Assembly (NCBI GenBank): GCA_010015655.1 | Contig: ML976660.1 | Location: forward strand, 245,811-309,810 | Direction of reading: 5' to 3' | DNA: 64,000 nt | From: Bimuria novae-zelandiae CBS 107.79 | Lineage: Eukaryota > Ascomycota > Dothideomycetes > Pleosporales > Didymosphaeriaceae | Shown: in pieces, positions 36,084 through 46,977 of the stretch | Position numbering within the stretch: position 1 is the first letter of the stretch | Layout of the letters: every line of letters begins with the position of its first letter | Translations under genes and position numbers: made by a program | Notes under the pieces: generated by a model | What the model was told of the DNA's origin: nothing | What the model saw: only the letters and a program-made list of their open reading frames with translations | Databases searched by the model: none

Positions 36084-36869
36084 TCAATTACGCTCCTCTA
36101 TTCTTGGTAGCGGTACTAATGGTAACCCTACAGTTATCCCCGGAACCATCGTCCTCAAATCCGCTCCCATGAAATCAACTGTCCAAGAGAAATTCACACC
36201 ATGACTCTCGAAAAGATCATCCACACCCGACGCTTTCATATTCTTGAGTCCTTCATGACACATTGTTTCAGTCTTGTACGGAATGCCGACAACAACAGCC
36301 TTCAGGTGTGGAAAGTCCCCAGGCGCCTGTGCTCCAAGTTGGCGTAGTTCCTTCGTGATCTCACGAAAAGCGTAAGTAATGCGAAGACGCTCTACCACAG
36401 GAGGAAGGAAGGAGACGAGTCGGTCAGGTACCTCGGGGTCGGTCTCCCGGTAGATGGATCGCAGATCTATAGTGATGTCGACGAGAAGGGGGAACATGGA
36501 AAGGGAGGAAATGGGATCGTAGTTCGGCTCCTTCGAGCGATATTCGTATTCATCCTCCGGGTCCCATTTGCAGTCTCGGTCGATATCTTCAAATTTGGAA
36601 GGCTGAATATAGCTGAGACATAGCCGCTTAAGCGTCTTTGACAACAGTTGCAGGGCCCAGTCGAAAGAATCGCCGCGGCTATCCCACATAGTCCAGTAGT
36701 ATTCTAAATCTTTAATACCGGGGAACTTTTCGTTCTGTTCTGCTTCCAATTCTTCGATGCCGTCGGTGAGTGAAAACATCAGGTCCATAAAGGCTGTCAG
36801 GGTAAGACTGTTTAGCGCTAATTTGCGTAGTCTTAAGAGACCGAGAAGTTCACAGTCAATATGGGAGTT

Positions 36870-37049
36870 TGTAAGCAGCCCAGAGATATGTCACATGACG
36901 ACACTAGTCTCATGAGTCAGCTCTATCTCTATATACGAGCCTCTGATCACTCCATGTACACACAACACAACACAGAACAACACACAGAGCAACTCAGACA
37001 ATTACACACACAATATACTACCTTCACACATACCACCCACCTGCTTACA
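36870..37049 (+). repeat. 5' LTR of Copia-1a
   Basis: 180 bp, TGTAAGCAGCCC...CTGCTTACA. Very rich in CA yet essentially free of RIP changes. Five LTR copies of this family are in the window. Confidence 0.94.
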
Positions 37050-37062
37050 GTTATGAGCCCGG
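37050..37062 (+). other. primer-binding site complementary to the initiator tRNA-Met anticodon arm
   Basis: GTTATGAGCCCGG starts directly after the LTR. Its complement contains GGGCTCATAAC, the anticodon stem-loop of initiator tRNA-Met. The same site is present in Copia-1b at 54726-54738 on the other strand. Confidence 0.7.
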
Positions 37063-40000
37063 CCTAATCCGCCCTCATACACATACATTGACTCCCTACC
37101 TACCTACCTGTCGATCGAGCCTACTCGATAGAGCGATCTCGCCATGTCAAAGGCTATCTCGTCAATCATCCTTCAAGGGCCACACAACTGGGAACTGTGG
37201 ATCTATACTGTCAAAAGGCTCGCAGAGGCTGGAGACGTATGGGGATATATCAATCCAGACCTGCCACATCCGACGACGCTGAGCAAGCCTCTACAACCTA
37301 CACAGATCCATACTACCAACGACAGTGGATCACTAGCAACAGAACCTACCCCTGAAGCTCGAGCGCAGTATAATCAAGACATAAGTCTTTACTATAGAGA
37401 GCTTAAAGAATACAGGCGAACTAAAGATAAGATTAGCTAGATTAAAGCGCATGTAGCTAACACGATTACGCAGGACCTAGTATATTAAATTAAGGACTAA
37501 GAGTCCCTCTATAATTAGCTTAAGACTCTACAAGAGCTCTATAGTCCTATAATGGCTGATCGAGAATATCAGGTCTAAAAAGCTTACAACGCCGCTAAAG
37601 TTCTGCACGCTCGCAGAGAGAACCTCAAAGAATGGTGCAGCACGTTCCTTGCTGCCTATAACAGGGCTAAACAACTCCAGCTACCAGAGACGCATGGCTA
37701 CAGACCTTACAAGGATCTCATACGAGCCATTAAACAGATCGATCCTGGCTACGCTGCCACTATCGCCATCACTGTATTTAATGCAGAAACAAGCTCCCAC
37801 AACAACTCTATACAGCCAACATTGCCTGATCTACTGGCTAGTTACCTACGCTACTATCGCATAACCACAACGAAATTAACCGCACAGAGTAGAGCATTTG
37901 TAGCTACATTAAATTAAGAGGAGTCTCTATACAAACAAAACAGCTGAAAGAGACCTCGACAGGATAAGCTATTAAAGCCGTTGAAATCGTGTCTCTGTGG
38001 AGACCTACACTACTGGGGACAGTGCCTATACATCGACACCTCACTACGCAAAGGAGGATTCGTTAAAAACCCTAAAAAAGCTAAGAAGATAATAGAGTTT
38101 AAAGCTAAAGACAAGAATAGAATACTAAATAAGATTTAAGAGAAGAATTAGCGCTATAAAAAGCGAAGGAATTATAAGAGCTATAGGGCAGAATCTAATT
38201 TAATAGAAATTAACGCAGGCGATACACCTGCAGGCGACCTTCTATATAAGGCCTACGCTATTTACTTATTAGCATTTAACAATTAGCTAGCGCACCGAAA
38301 CTTCCCGCTCCTCTACTTATGGACACTAGATCCTGCTACGGATATCCACATCTACAACAATCCGACCAAGTTTTAATAGAAAGCTCCTGTATTACCTGAC
38401 GATATCGTACTTGCAGGCGGCACTGAGATGACTATCCAGGCATAGGGGGAAGTTAAGATATCTCTATTAACACCTTAAGGATAAAAGAAAATAAAGCTTA
38501 AGTGTATAGCCTTAATTACTAGCTTTTTCACAAGCCTAGTCTCTCTAGCCCGGCTATCATCGTTAAACGTCTATTTCGACTCTGGCAGAAATGCACTATA
38601 TCAATTTAACTTATTAGGCTTACGAGTAGAAGACATCGCCACCCTCACTAGACTAGGTGGATACTGGCTAGTAGTCTATTAAACTAAACCTCTATCTACT
38701 TAATCCGCTTAGACTTAGGCTTTTGCGACCTATTAACGTTAGCTATAATACTCTGCTCTATTGCCTAGACTAAGATTACTTAGCAAGTCTTAGCTCCATA
38801 TACTAATAGGATATCTAAGTAGTAACGCTATTAATTAACTGCAGAATCACGTAATAGGCATATAGCTATCTACTAGATCTGCTCCTTAAACAATTGACTA
38901 CGAAGAATGCCTACAAAGCAAAGCACATCAAATCATCTCACGGCGAACTGGCTATGAGATTGGAGCCACACGAGCCTTCGAGACTATTACTATTAATCTT
39001 ATTAAGCTCGATGCAAGAGCCTACAATGGCGATCGATACGTCTTCCATGGGTTTAATCTATTCTCGAAATTCCATTTCGTCTATATAATACCTAGACGGG
39101 ACAAGCTTATGCTCCTGTCTATCATCAGGCAATTAGATCGAACTATCAAACGAGAATTTAATATAACTATCGCCTTTCTTATCGCTGACAACGAGCGAGG
39201 ATATAGGCTAACAGACAACTCTGCTAGAGACTACTGTTAGAGAGAAGGCATTAAGCTACAGATTAGGGCTCTATACACTAAGGAGTAAAATGGCTTAGTA
39301 AAGCGCTTTAGTAAGAGTCTTATTAAGAGAAGTCGCTTAATAAAAATTACTTTAAACCTACCTCTAGCACTTGGCTCTAAAATCTATTCTATAGTAGCAT
39401 ACCTGCTTAATCGCACACCCACGCGATTACTAGGTTAGAAAACACTATTCGAAATTGCCTATAGCAAGAAGCTATTAATTGCTTATCTACGTATTTATAG
39501 CTGCCGAGCATACGCACTGCGCAAACAAATACTATAAATAGACAAGCTTAGTCCTTAAGCTCTAGTAAGATATCTAGTTAGGTACAACTTATTAAATATC
39601 TACCAAATCTAGATACCCAAGGCGAGAAGTCAAGCAAATAGAGGCAAAGTAATTCGTGTAAGAGACGTTACCTTTAGAGAAGACCTCTTCTATTAACTAC
39701 ACGATAAAATAGATCCTCTACTACAAGGCTCTAAGCTAGAGTAATTTACCTACGAGTATTAACTACCTACATTGCGCAGCTAAGACAGCTCTATAGAAGA
39801 CATATCTAAAGACAAGCACACGGCAGATCTAGATTAGCATAGCTAGACTACTGCATCTATAAAACAAAACCAACTAACGTAAAGAGAAACAACAATCCTA
39901 CGTTAAACTAAAAGTTATAATCTGTGGCTTCTAACACTAAGTTAAATAGAGACTACTAAGGTTTATAGTAGTTTATAGAACTTACTTTATAACAACTCGC

Positions 40001-40145
40001 AGCGCTCGTTATTAACCACGCTAGCTAGCCTACCTGCAATGCCTACATCCTTAAGAAAGCGCAAACGTTAAACATCAGACTCGAATTAAGCATAGAATTA
40101 AGAACTGATTGATAGCAACCTTTGTTAGTCTCACATACTACCTAA

Positions 40146-43100
40146 CAGTGATGTTCACGGATGGATTGGATATCCATCCATGCAAAATCCACAAAATCCA
40201 TGGAAATCTAATCCATCCGTTTTAAGCTTATTATGTTCCACTATTGGACGCTACAGATGTCGCAAAAGCTTATTCTAGCGTTTAGTATTAAGTATATCCA
40301 TCTTAATAGCTATTTTAGTATTAAGAATCGTTACTTTAGCCACGCAGGCGCTCAAACTAGATAATATATTAACACCCTATTAACAATATAGCAGATATAG
40401 ATTAATAAAGTGCCTTAGTATTTTAATATAGGAGAAAAGAGCACTATAAAAAAACAGCGCGTAAAGTTCTAGTCTAATATCTCCTTATCTATATTATCTA
40501 ATTCGTCCAAGTCCTCTACAGAGTTATTACTAATCTTAATTAATCCTGCCCTCTCCCATGAAGCTATACACTCGTGATGCCCTATAATATCGTTACTAAG
40601 ACAATTACGGGGCTTTATAATAAGGTTACCTGCGCCGCTGAAAGCTCTCTTAGGTCCATCGCTTATAGGCATAGCAGAAAGTACGTTAAGAGCTATCTAA
40701 GATACTCTTAGCTAGCGTCGTCGTTGCTTATCCTATTGCCACTAAATAAAAGGAGGAACATTAATAGCGAACTAAGAGAGCTTAAGGTACTTTGCTAACT
40801 CGTTACTATCTACTTATTATTTCTTATTTACCTTTACTTAACCTTTTTGCGTAAAGGTCTCCTATCTTAAGAGCGCTTAGGTAGTCTCGGAAGAAGATAG
40901 GTCTATCTCTTATTAGTTAAGTGTTATTCTGTCCTTATAATTATGGTTGTATAGCTCTTTGATCTATTCTTGTGCGATACCTGGCTAAGTTGGATACTCT
41001 ATTGCCTATTGAGAACGGATGTAATCCATGCCCTGGGTAGGATCTAAGACGATTGCCACCGTGTAGGCCAGAGACTCTGTAAACAAGGTGTAGTACTTCG
41101 ATGCCGTCTCCCAGCCTTTGTAAAGACGCTATTTAAGCTAGATATCTCTATCCGTTCGTGCTTGAAGTTCTTGAGCTTTAAGGTCCGTTAGGAGATTGTC
41201 TAGCGAAGTGTATAACTATCTAATATTACTATACTCTTAAGGATTGTCGTTACTATTGCTAAGATAACCTTAGAGGCGTAAAGTAAGCTTGTTTAGAGGT
41301 TTAAGAAGCTTAAGATTCTCCTTTAAGTACTACTACTTAGCCATAGAAAGACGGAGATCTAGTTAATAGTAATTAATAGATTAACTCTACTAGCTGCCAC
41401 TTTGCCGCTGCGATCTAGTATTATTAAAAGACCATAATTTATCTCTATAAAAGTCGTCGAGCACCTCTTTAAGCACTACAGCTCGCTTAATTATTAGGTA
41501 TATGGAATTCCAGCAGGTGGCGTTACTAAGTATTAACTACAAAGGTCTTGTAAGGCCATCTAATCGTACCTATCCAGGATAAACTTCCTAAGCAGCAATA
41601 AACCTGGCGTTTCTTAAGGTGTTTTTCCTAATCTATTTAATAATATTGCGAAGCTTTCCGATAGTCCCATAAGCTTTATATTACTTAAAAAATGCCACCT
41701 CCTCTGCCCGAGTTAGGCCGCTAATATTAGCTCCAAATATTAGCGCTTTCGCGATAAGGTTAAAGATATGCCCTATACACCTTATACGCTACCACTTAGG
41801 GTTAAAGTTAAGCTAATTTTCCCTAAAAATCTCCCCTAGAGCGTCTATTACCGTATTGTTAGCTGTGGCGTTGTCGGAGGTAAGATATCCTACGCGGTCT
41901 TAAAGCCCCTAGTAAGAGATAACCCCCCATAGCGATGCCATAATATTTCTACTAGTATAGGCATCTTTTATAGCTTTAAGAGCAAGGAGAAGGTTTCGTA
42001 GATTACCTTTCTCGTTAAGAAACTATGCGATAACACCATTGTACGACTTATTGTTACTAGAAGTCTATAAGTCGAAGGCTAGGTGAATCTTCGTGATGGC
42101 TCGGTCTAGGTGGGCAGCAACCACATCCTTCGAACGTGCGTACTCCACGGAGATCCTACGCCTTATTGTATTGCGAGATGGGATTGCGCGAGGCATCTTT
42201 GTAGCTGAATTAAGATACTGAAACACCTCACGGAGCTCCTTGGCATCTAGCTTAATAAAGGGGATCCTGCTCATAACGATCTATCTAACTAAAAGTTAAT
42301 AGAACTTATCGACGTTAAAGGAAGACGCTACAGCATTAATAGTAGCTAAATCTTCTAGAGAAGATGTATTAAGCGCGAACTAATCTATCTTATCCTGCCC
42401 TATAAGGGGCCGACGATTTAGATTAAAGATCTTATGTTTCTTAAGATAGCTGGCAACTAACCTATACCCCTTTTTTATATTAAGGATCTTCGCCTTGAAG
42501 CAGTCAATATAGCACAGTTTACACAAGAAGAACTAAGTAAATGTTTTCTTATTCGTGCTTTTAAGTGGGACGCCGTACTTCTAGATCTATAAGTTAAGCC
42601 TCCCTTTAGGATCGTATACCTTAGTGTAAGTGTTAAACGCCTAGTTATTAGTAAGGTTAACCTAGAAGTAATTAAAGCTTAATATTTTAATCTCGCGGCG
42701 TCTCGTAGCATATAAAAAGTCTCTAGCTAATGCTAATTAAATTAGGGTAGTATGTTGCGAAGTTAATTCTAATACCTCTAATTAAGAATTAAGCTAATTA
42801 TTAACACTAGTATCTACAGTAATGGGGTTAGTAATAGAGCCACAAACATCGTTAATAGACATACTAAGTAACTGTGAGTTTATACTGTACGTACTGCTAC
42901 TCTGCTGGCCACTTTAAGTTAATAGAACGGATAGTTGTAGGGAGCCTTATAAGTTTAGCACTAACGCCACTTCTGGCGCCTAGACACGCTTACAGGTTTG
43001 CGATAACGCAGAATTTAACTTAATCTATCGTTTTACCCCTTTAATAGGCGTCTTAATAGCCTCTAAAGCTTCTATAATTATTAGCGTAGGTAGGGAGACA

Positions 43101-43514
43101 CTAGGTGGCTCTGGAGAGGTTCTTGTGCGTTAGTGCCGTAGGCGCTCGCTATTTAACTAAAGGCGTATTTTAATAGATAATTAGATAATTAGCAAAGATA
43201 AGTTGCGGGATTTAAGAAAATACTAAATAAAAGTAGCTTTGACCATTTTAGAGCTATTAAACAGGTGTTGTGGAAGTTTCGTCGAACTAGGTAAGGTTAA
43301 GTTTAGATATTGCGATTTTTTGGGTCGCTTGCCTTAACAAGCCACAGGAAAACTGTTAGACGACGAAACTACTAATTTAATACCTTAATTAGGTCTAGAC
43401 AACGCCTAATTAGGTATAGAACAATCTACGTGGATGGATTGGATTTCCATGGGCTGTTTGGATTGGATGGATATGGATAGATTCGTTAATCCAATCCATC
43501 CATGGACATCACTA
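40146..43514 (-). mobile_element. hAT-1: hAT-superfamily DNA transposon nested in Copia-1a
   Basis: 3369 bp. The terminal inverted repeats begin CAGTGATGTTCACGGATGGA on the left and its mutated complement on the right (…TCCATGGACATCACT plus A in place of G). An 8-bp target duplication CTACCTAA lies at 40138-40145 and 43515-43522. Eight-bp duplications and CA.TG ends are diagnostic of hAT elements. Inside both ends the motif GGATGGATTGGAT recurs as subterminal repeats, probable transposase-binding sites. Copia-1b lacks this insertion at the same site, so hAT-1 came in after the copies separated. Confidence 0.92.
40469..42300 (-). pseudogene. hAT transposase of hAT-1, RIP-damaged
   Basis: Two readable pieces lie on the minus strand. 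At 42274-42065 (FIKLDAKELREVFQYLNSAT, LPSRNTIRRR-like IPSRNTIRRRISVEY, HLAFDL) is the region before the first catalytic aspartate. At 40672-40469 (MPISDGPKRAFSGAGNLIIK ... CIASWERAGLI) is the C-terminal hAT dimerisation domain. Between them stops are frequent. The N-terminal BED zinc finger is suspected near 42540 but is not certain. Confidence 0.8.
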
Positions 43515-45705
43515 CTACCTAAAGGGTTAACAAGATCTAGAAAGCCATCTTAGAAGAGTAGTAGCTTCTTTATTAACATATACTGGTTAGCATACGTAGC
43601 AGCCTTAGCTACAGCATCAAAAACACGATTTTACTACACCAAGCTACCTCCTGAGCCGCGTCTCTATAAAGAGGTAATAAGGATGCCATCTCCACATAAG
43701 GAAGGCTTTCTCCAAGCGATGTAATAAGAAATTAACAACGTGAAACAAAAAGGCACGTACGAGAGGATTACTTAGTAGGAGTTAAATTTACAAGACTAAG
43801 AAGTTCTCCTATTAATGTAGGTCTTTAAGTTTAAGCTTAATAATTAAGGATACCTTACGAAATACAAAGCACGCATCTGTGTACGAGGCGATCTACAGAT
43901 GGCTACTAAGGATACCTACGCAGCTACTCTAGTAGTTCGAATATTCTAAGCTCTAGTTACTATAGTGGCCTACTTTAACATGGAGATCTGTTAGTATAAT
44001 ACAGTTAACGCATTTATAAACGCTTAGCTTGCAACACTAGTCTATTATTACTTACTAGAAGGATTTTCTAATCCTAGTTATCTGTAGAAACTATGTTAAG
44101 CTCTATACGGCCTAAAGACCTCGCTACTACTCTGGTATTAAGAGCTCACCAAGACGCTCTCTAAACTAGGACTATACGAAGTCAAAGACGCTCCTTGTCT
44201 ATAGAAGAATGATAAGCTTCTAGTCTTTTTCTATGTAGACGATATTGTCGTACTCTGCCTACCAGCCTACAAAGCTACACTACATGAATTCGAACAGAAG
44301 CTCCTGTCTTAATATAAGATTCGATCTCTAGGAGAGCTTTAAACGTTCTATGGTATTTAAACGCATAGAGATCGTGAGAATAGCTCTATCTAGCTATTAT
44401 AAACTTTATACATCGAGAGGCTTGCACAGAAGTTTCCTTTACTAAAGCTATATATAAAGTTACTAGCTACACTACTGCCTCTAGAAGAGTTATTGCTATT
44501 AGAGAATTAAGTAAATAACTTTACTAAGCACAGATATGCCTAGCTTGTAGGATCTATAGGATATGCAGCTAGAGCTACCTGACCTAATATCTTAAAAGCC
44601 TATTCTAAACTAGCGGAGTTTCTCACGAATCTATCTTTACGTTATCTTAACGCAGCCTACTAGACGATTACCTACCTACTAGGAACTAAAGATTAAGCGC
44701 TCTACTATACCGCCTCTATCTTAAACGAATTAGTCTATATAGCTAACTAACCTTAACCTAAGTTCTTTGGAGCAATAGATACATTATACGCTAATAATAA
44801 GATCTTACGTAAGAGCTTACAAGGCTATATCTTCTTTCTGTTTGGCGGACCTGTAGACTAGAAAGCAACACTCCAACGCTGTGTTATAAAGTCAACGATA
44901 GAAGCAGAGCTAGTCGCCGCATTGTCTATAGGCACTAAACTAATCTGGTAGTAGAGAGTCTTCGAATAAATTAGCTTTAATCTAGATCATAAACGTCTTC
45001 TATACTATAATAATTAGCAGACTATCCGACTTCTCACCTCTACTACGCCTTGTCTTAAGACTACTGTACGGCACGTCGATATCTATCATTACTGGCTTCG
45101 ATAAGAAGCTTAATCTAATAATATTAACCTCTTATATATCTAAACAACCTGTTAACCAGCTAACGGCCTCACTAAGCTACTACCTAGACAGAAGCACGAA
45201 AACTGGGTCTCTCTTCTTTATTTTTAACCTTTTTCTTCTTAATGAGCTTCCCCACAGTATAGTACTCTTCCTGGTTTTTCCCATGTGGTTTTTACAGGTT
45301 TAACGAGACTATACTTTACTCAGCTCTATCATGTACACAGCTCTACGCTGTACCCCTATCCTGTACTCAGATTCATGCTGTATTCCACTTCATACACAGA
45401 GCAAACATGCTCGCATCATGTATCAAGCTCCACCTACAAGGCTCATCAACCTCAGCACAGAACGCGAAGCAATCAGGATCTCAGTACTAGCTCTAAGAGA
45501 CGTCCTACTACTAGGGACGCCTGTAGTATAGAGCGAGATCCACCTACACTGCGACGGCGGACGGCTACCCACCTGGGACTGCACCAATACTAAGACTGGC
45601 ACAAAAGCTAGGTTCTCGACCCCAAAATGCAGCTACCCTACAAAGGTAGAGGGGGATCTATAGCCAACATCAGCTTCAAACATGCGTTCGAACCTGAAGG
45701 GGGTG

Positions 45706-45885
45706 TGTAAGTAGCCTAGAGATATGTCACATGACGACACTAGTCTCATGAGTCAGCTCTATCTCTATATACGAGCCTCTGATCACTCCATGTACACACA
45801 ACACAACACAGAACAACACACAGAGCAACTCAGACAATTACACACACAATATACTACCTTCACACATACCACCCACCTGCTTACA
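45706..45885 (+). repeat. 3' LTR of Copia-1a
   Basis: 180 bp, identical to the 5' LTR except for two C-to-T changes near its start. Followed by GAGTT. Confidence 0.94.
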
Positions 45886-46834
45886 GAGTTAGTTCTCCTC
45901 GGTTCTGCAGAGATCAGGATATCTTGGTAATGGTCACCCATTGACCAGCCGCCACCGTCGCATACATACAAGGTGTCGACGTTGAACGCAGCGTTGAAGA
46001 AGACGCCTCTGTCACCGACCCAGAAATCTTCCGAGGCTCTTATAAGACCGAAAGTTTTGAGCGAGGGAAATGTCAATAAAGGAGGCAGTGGCCATTTATT
46101 TTCATCGGGCATTTTCAGATTCTCTTCGAAACCATATGGCCAAGCGACAAGTAAAGTGTGAACCTTATTTGTGCACTGCAGGCCGACCAAAAAGAGCTCC
46201 TCGAGGTCGAGCGGTGTGTCGGCGGAGTACCTTCCAAGATTATCTTTTCTCAACCTCCAAGGCAACAAGTGCCGTTCCTTTGCTATATTCAACAGCAGAC
46301 TCATGGTGTCTGAGTGGCCTGCATGCGTCGCTTCGGGTGGGTTTTCTGAGAACTGTTCCTTGCCCAAGATAATTTGCAAGCTTTTCACGCGTTCAGCCAG
46401 GTCTGGGCGTGCAATTATGGTACGCAAAAATTGAGGGAGAAAATTATAATCCCACTCTTCAACGTCGTTGTTCCAATGCCCTCGATATGGTATTCCCGCT
46501 TTGCGGACATTTCCCGTCGCATAGTAGTGGTAGAGGATTGGCTGCACAACAGTGCATATGGCTTTGCATGTGCGGCACAAACGTGCCAATGCCCTCTTAT
46601 CCTCAACTACATCATATTCGTCTGCATTGACAAAATTGCCCGGCTTCTGACAATGGTAACAAAGGTTCGTAAAAATGAGGTTCAGAACGTCCACAGGGAT
46701 TTGATCTAGGCGCATGGCTGCGTCAAAGAGGAACTTTGACTGCTTGGAACGGCGGTTTGTTGTCGAGAACGTTGAGAGGGACAAAGTGAAAGTGCGCGCA
46801 AGGTTATATACGAGACGGTGAGCGCTAGCGATAT

Positions 46835-46977
46835 TGTCACGTCGAAAAAGAGTGTTGAGGCAATCGTTGTTTTGATTGAGAAGCTACTCTATGGAGCTAT
46901 ATACTGTGGATCACGTGAGTCACGTGCACGGGCCACACGTACGCGGGTGGCCCAAGCTTCCATACTGAACCGTCACA
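46835..46977. repeat. short solo-LTR-like element sLTR-A, copy 2
   Basis: 143 bp, TGTCACGTCG...CCGTCACA, flanked by GATAT at 46830-46834 and 46978-46982. It lies 119 bp upstream of the F-box ATG, so in its promoter. It differs from copy 1 by small indels, including an extra CACGTG-containing stretch. Confidence 0.82.

Larger units (their letters stand above)
37144..45180 (+). pseudogene. gag-pol of Copia-1a, interrupted by stops and by hAT-1
   Basis: Begins at the ATG at 37144 (MSKAISSIILQGPHNWELWI...), a gag N-terminus open for 98 codons. A further gag piece is readable at about 37600-37920 and a cysteine motif CLCGDLHYWGQC near 37990. A protease-like region VYFDSGRNALYQF lies near 38570. 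The GAG-pre-integrase and integrase follow near 38880-39330 (SKAHQIISRR; ITINLIKLDARAYNGDRYVF). After hAT-1 the reverse transcriptase and RNase H continue, with the active-site region DILVFFYVDDI-like at about 44210-44250 (LVFFYVDDIVVLCLP) and a copia-type RNase H near 44860-44960. Stops are mostly TAG/TAA in place of CAG, CAA or TGG. Confidence 0.82.
36870..45885 (+). mobile_element. Copia-1a: Ty1/copia LTR retrotransposon inside the F-box gene, carrying a hAT element
   Basis: 9016 bp with 180-bp LTRs (36870-37049, 45706-45885) and GAGTT target duplications (36865-36869, 45886-45890). Without the hAT insert it is about 5.6 kb. Just after the 5' LTR, GTTATGAGCCCGG (37050-37062) is complementary to the anticodon arm of initiator tRNA-Met, the half-tRNA primer type known from copia and Ty5. 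GAAGGGGG before the 3' LTR is the purine tract. The interior is heavily RIP-mutated, but the first 350 bp, 37600-37870 and the last about 400 bp are almost unmutated. The LTRs differ by only two C-to-T changes. Orientation is opposite to the F-box gene. Confidence 0.93.
36084..46715 (-). pseudogene. F-box protein gene split by the Copia-1a insertion
   Basis: The 5' part is 46715-45886 and the 3' part 36864-36084. Deleting Copia-1a and one GAGTT copy gives one frame of 1611 nt, 536 residues, without stops (...EPRRTNS joined to HIDCELLGLLRLRKL...). The N-terminus is an F-box (MRLDQIPVDVLNLIFTNLCY), the Skp1-binding module of SCF ubiquitin ligases. The rest looks like leucine-rich substrate-binding sequence typical of fungal F-box proteins (for example LDLEELFLVGLQ, LLTFPSLKTFGLIRAS, WALQLLSKTLKRLCLSYI). 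The frame upstream of 46715 is open but lacks an ATG. As it stands the transcript would run into the LTR after residue 276 and terminate shortly afterwards. Target unknown. Confidence 0.85.

Noticed and set aside
36870..45885. Possibility that Copia-1a is spliced out of the F-box transcript like an intron
   Set aside because: On the F-box strand the LTR begins with a donor-like GTAAGC, but the far end reads GCTTACA with no AG at the junction, so no clean splice would restore the frame.
45783..46784. One continuous 333-codon minus-strand ORF
   Set aside because: Its last part is LTR sequence of Copia-1a and its first 23 codons precede the ATG. The real unit is the F-box gene split by the element.
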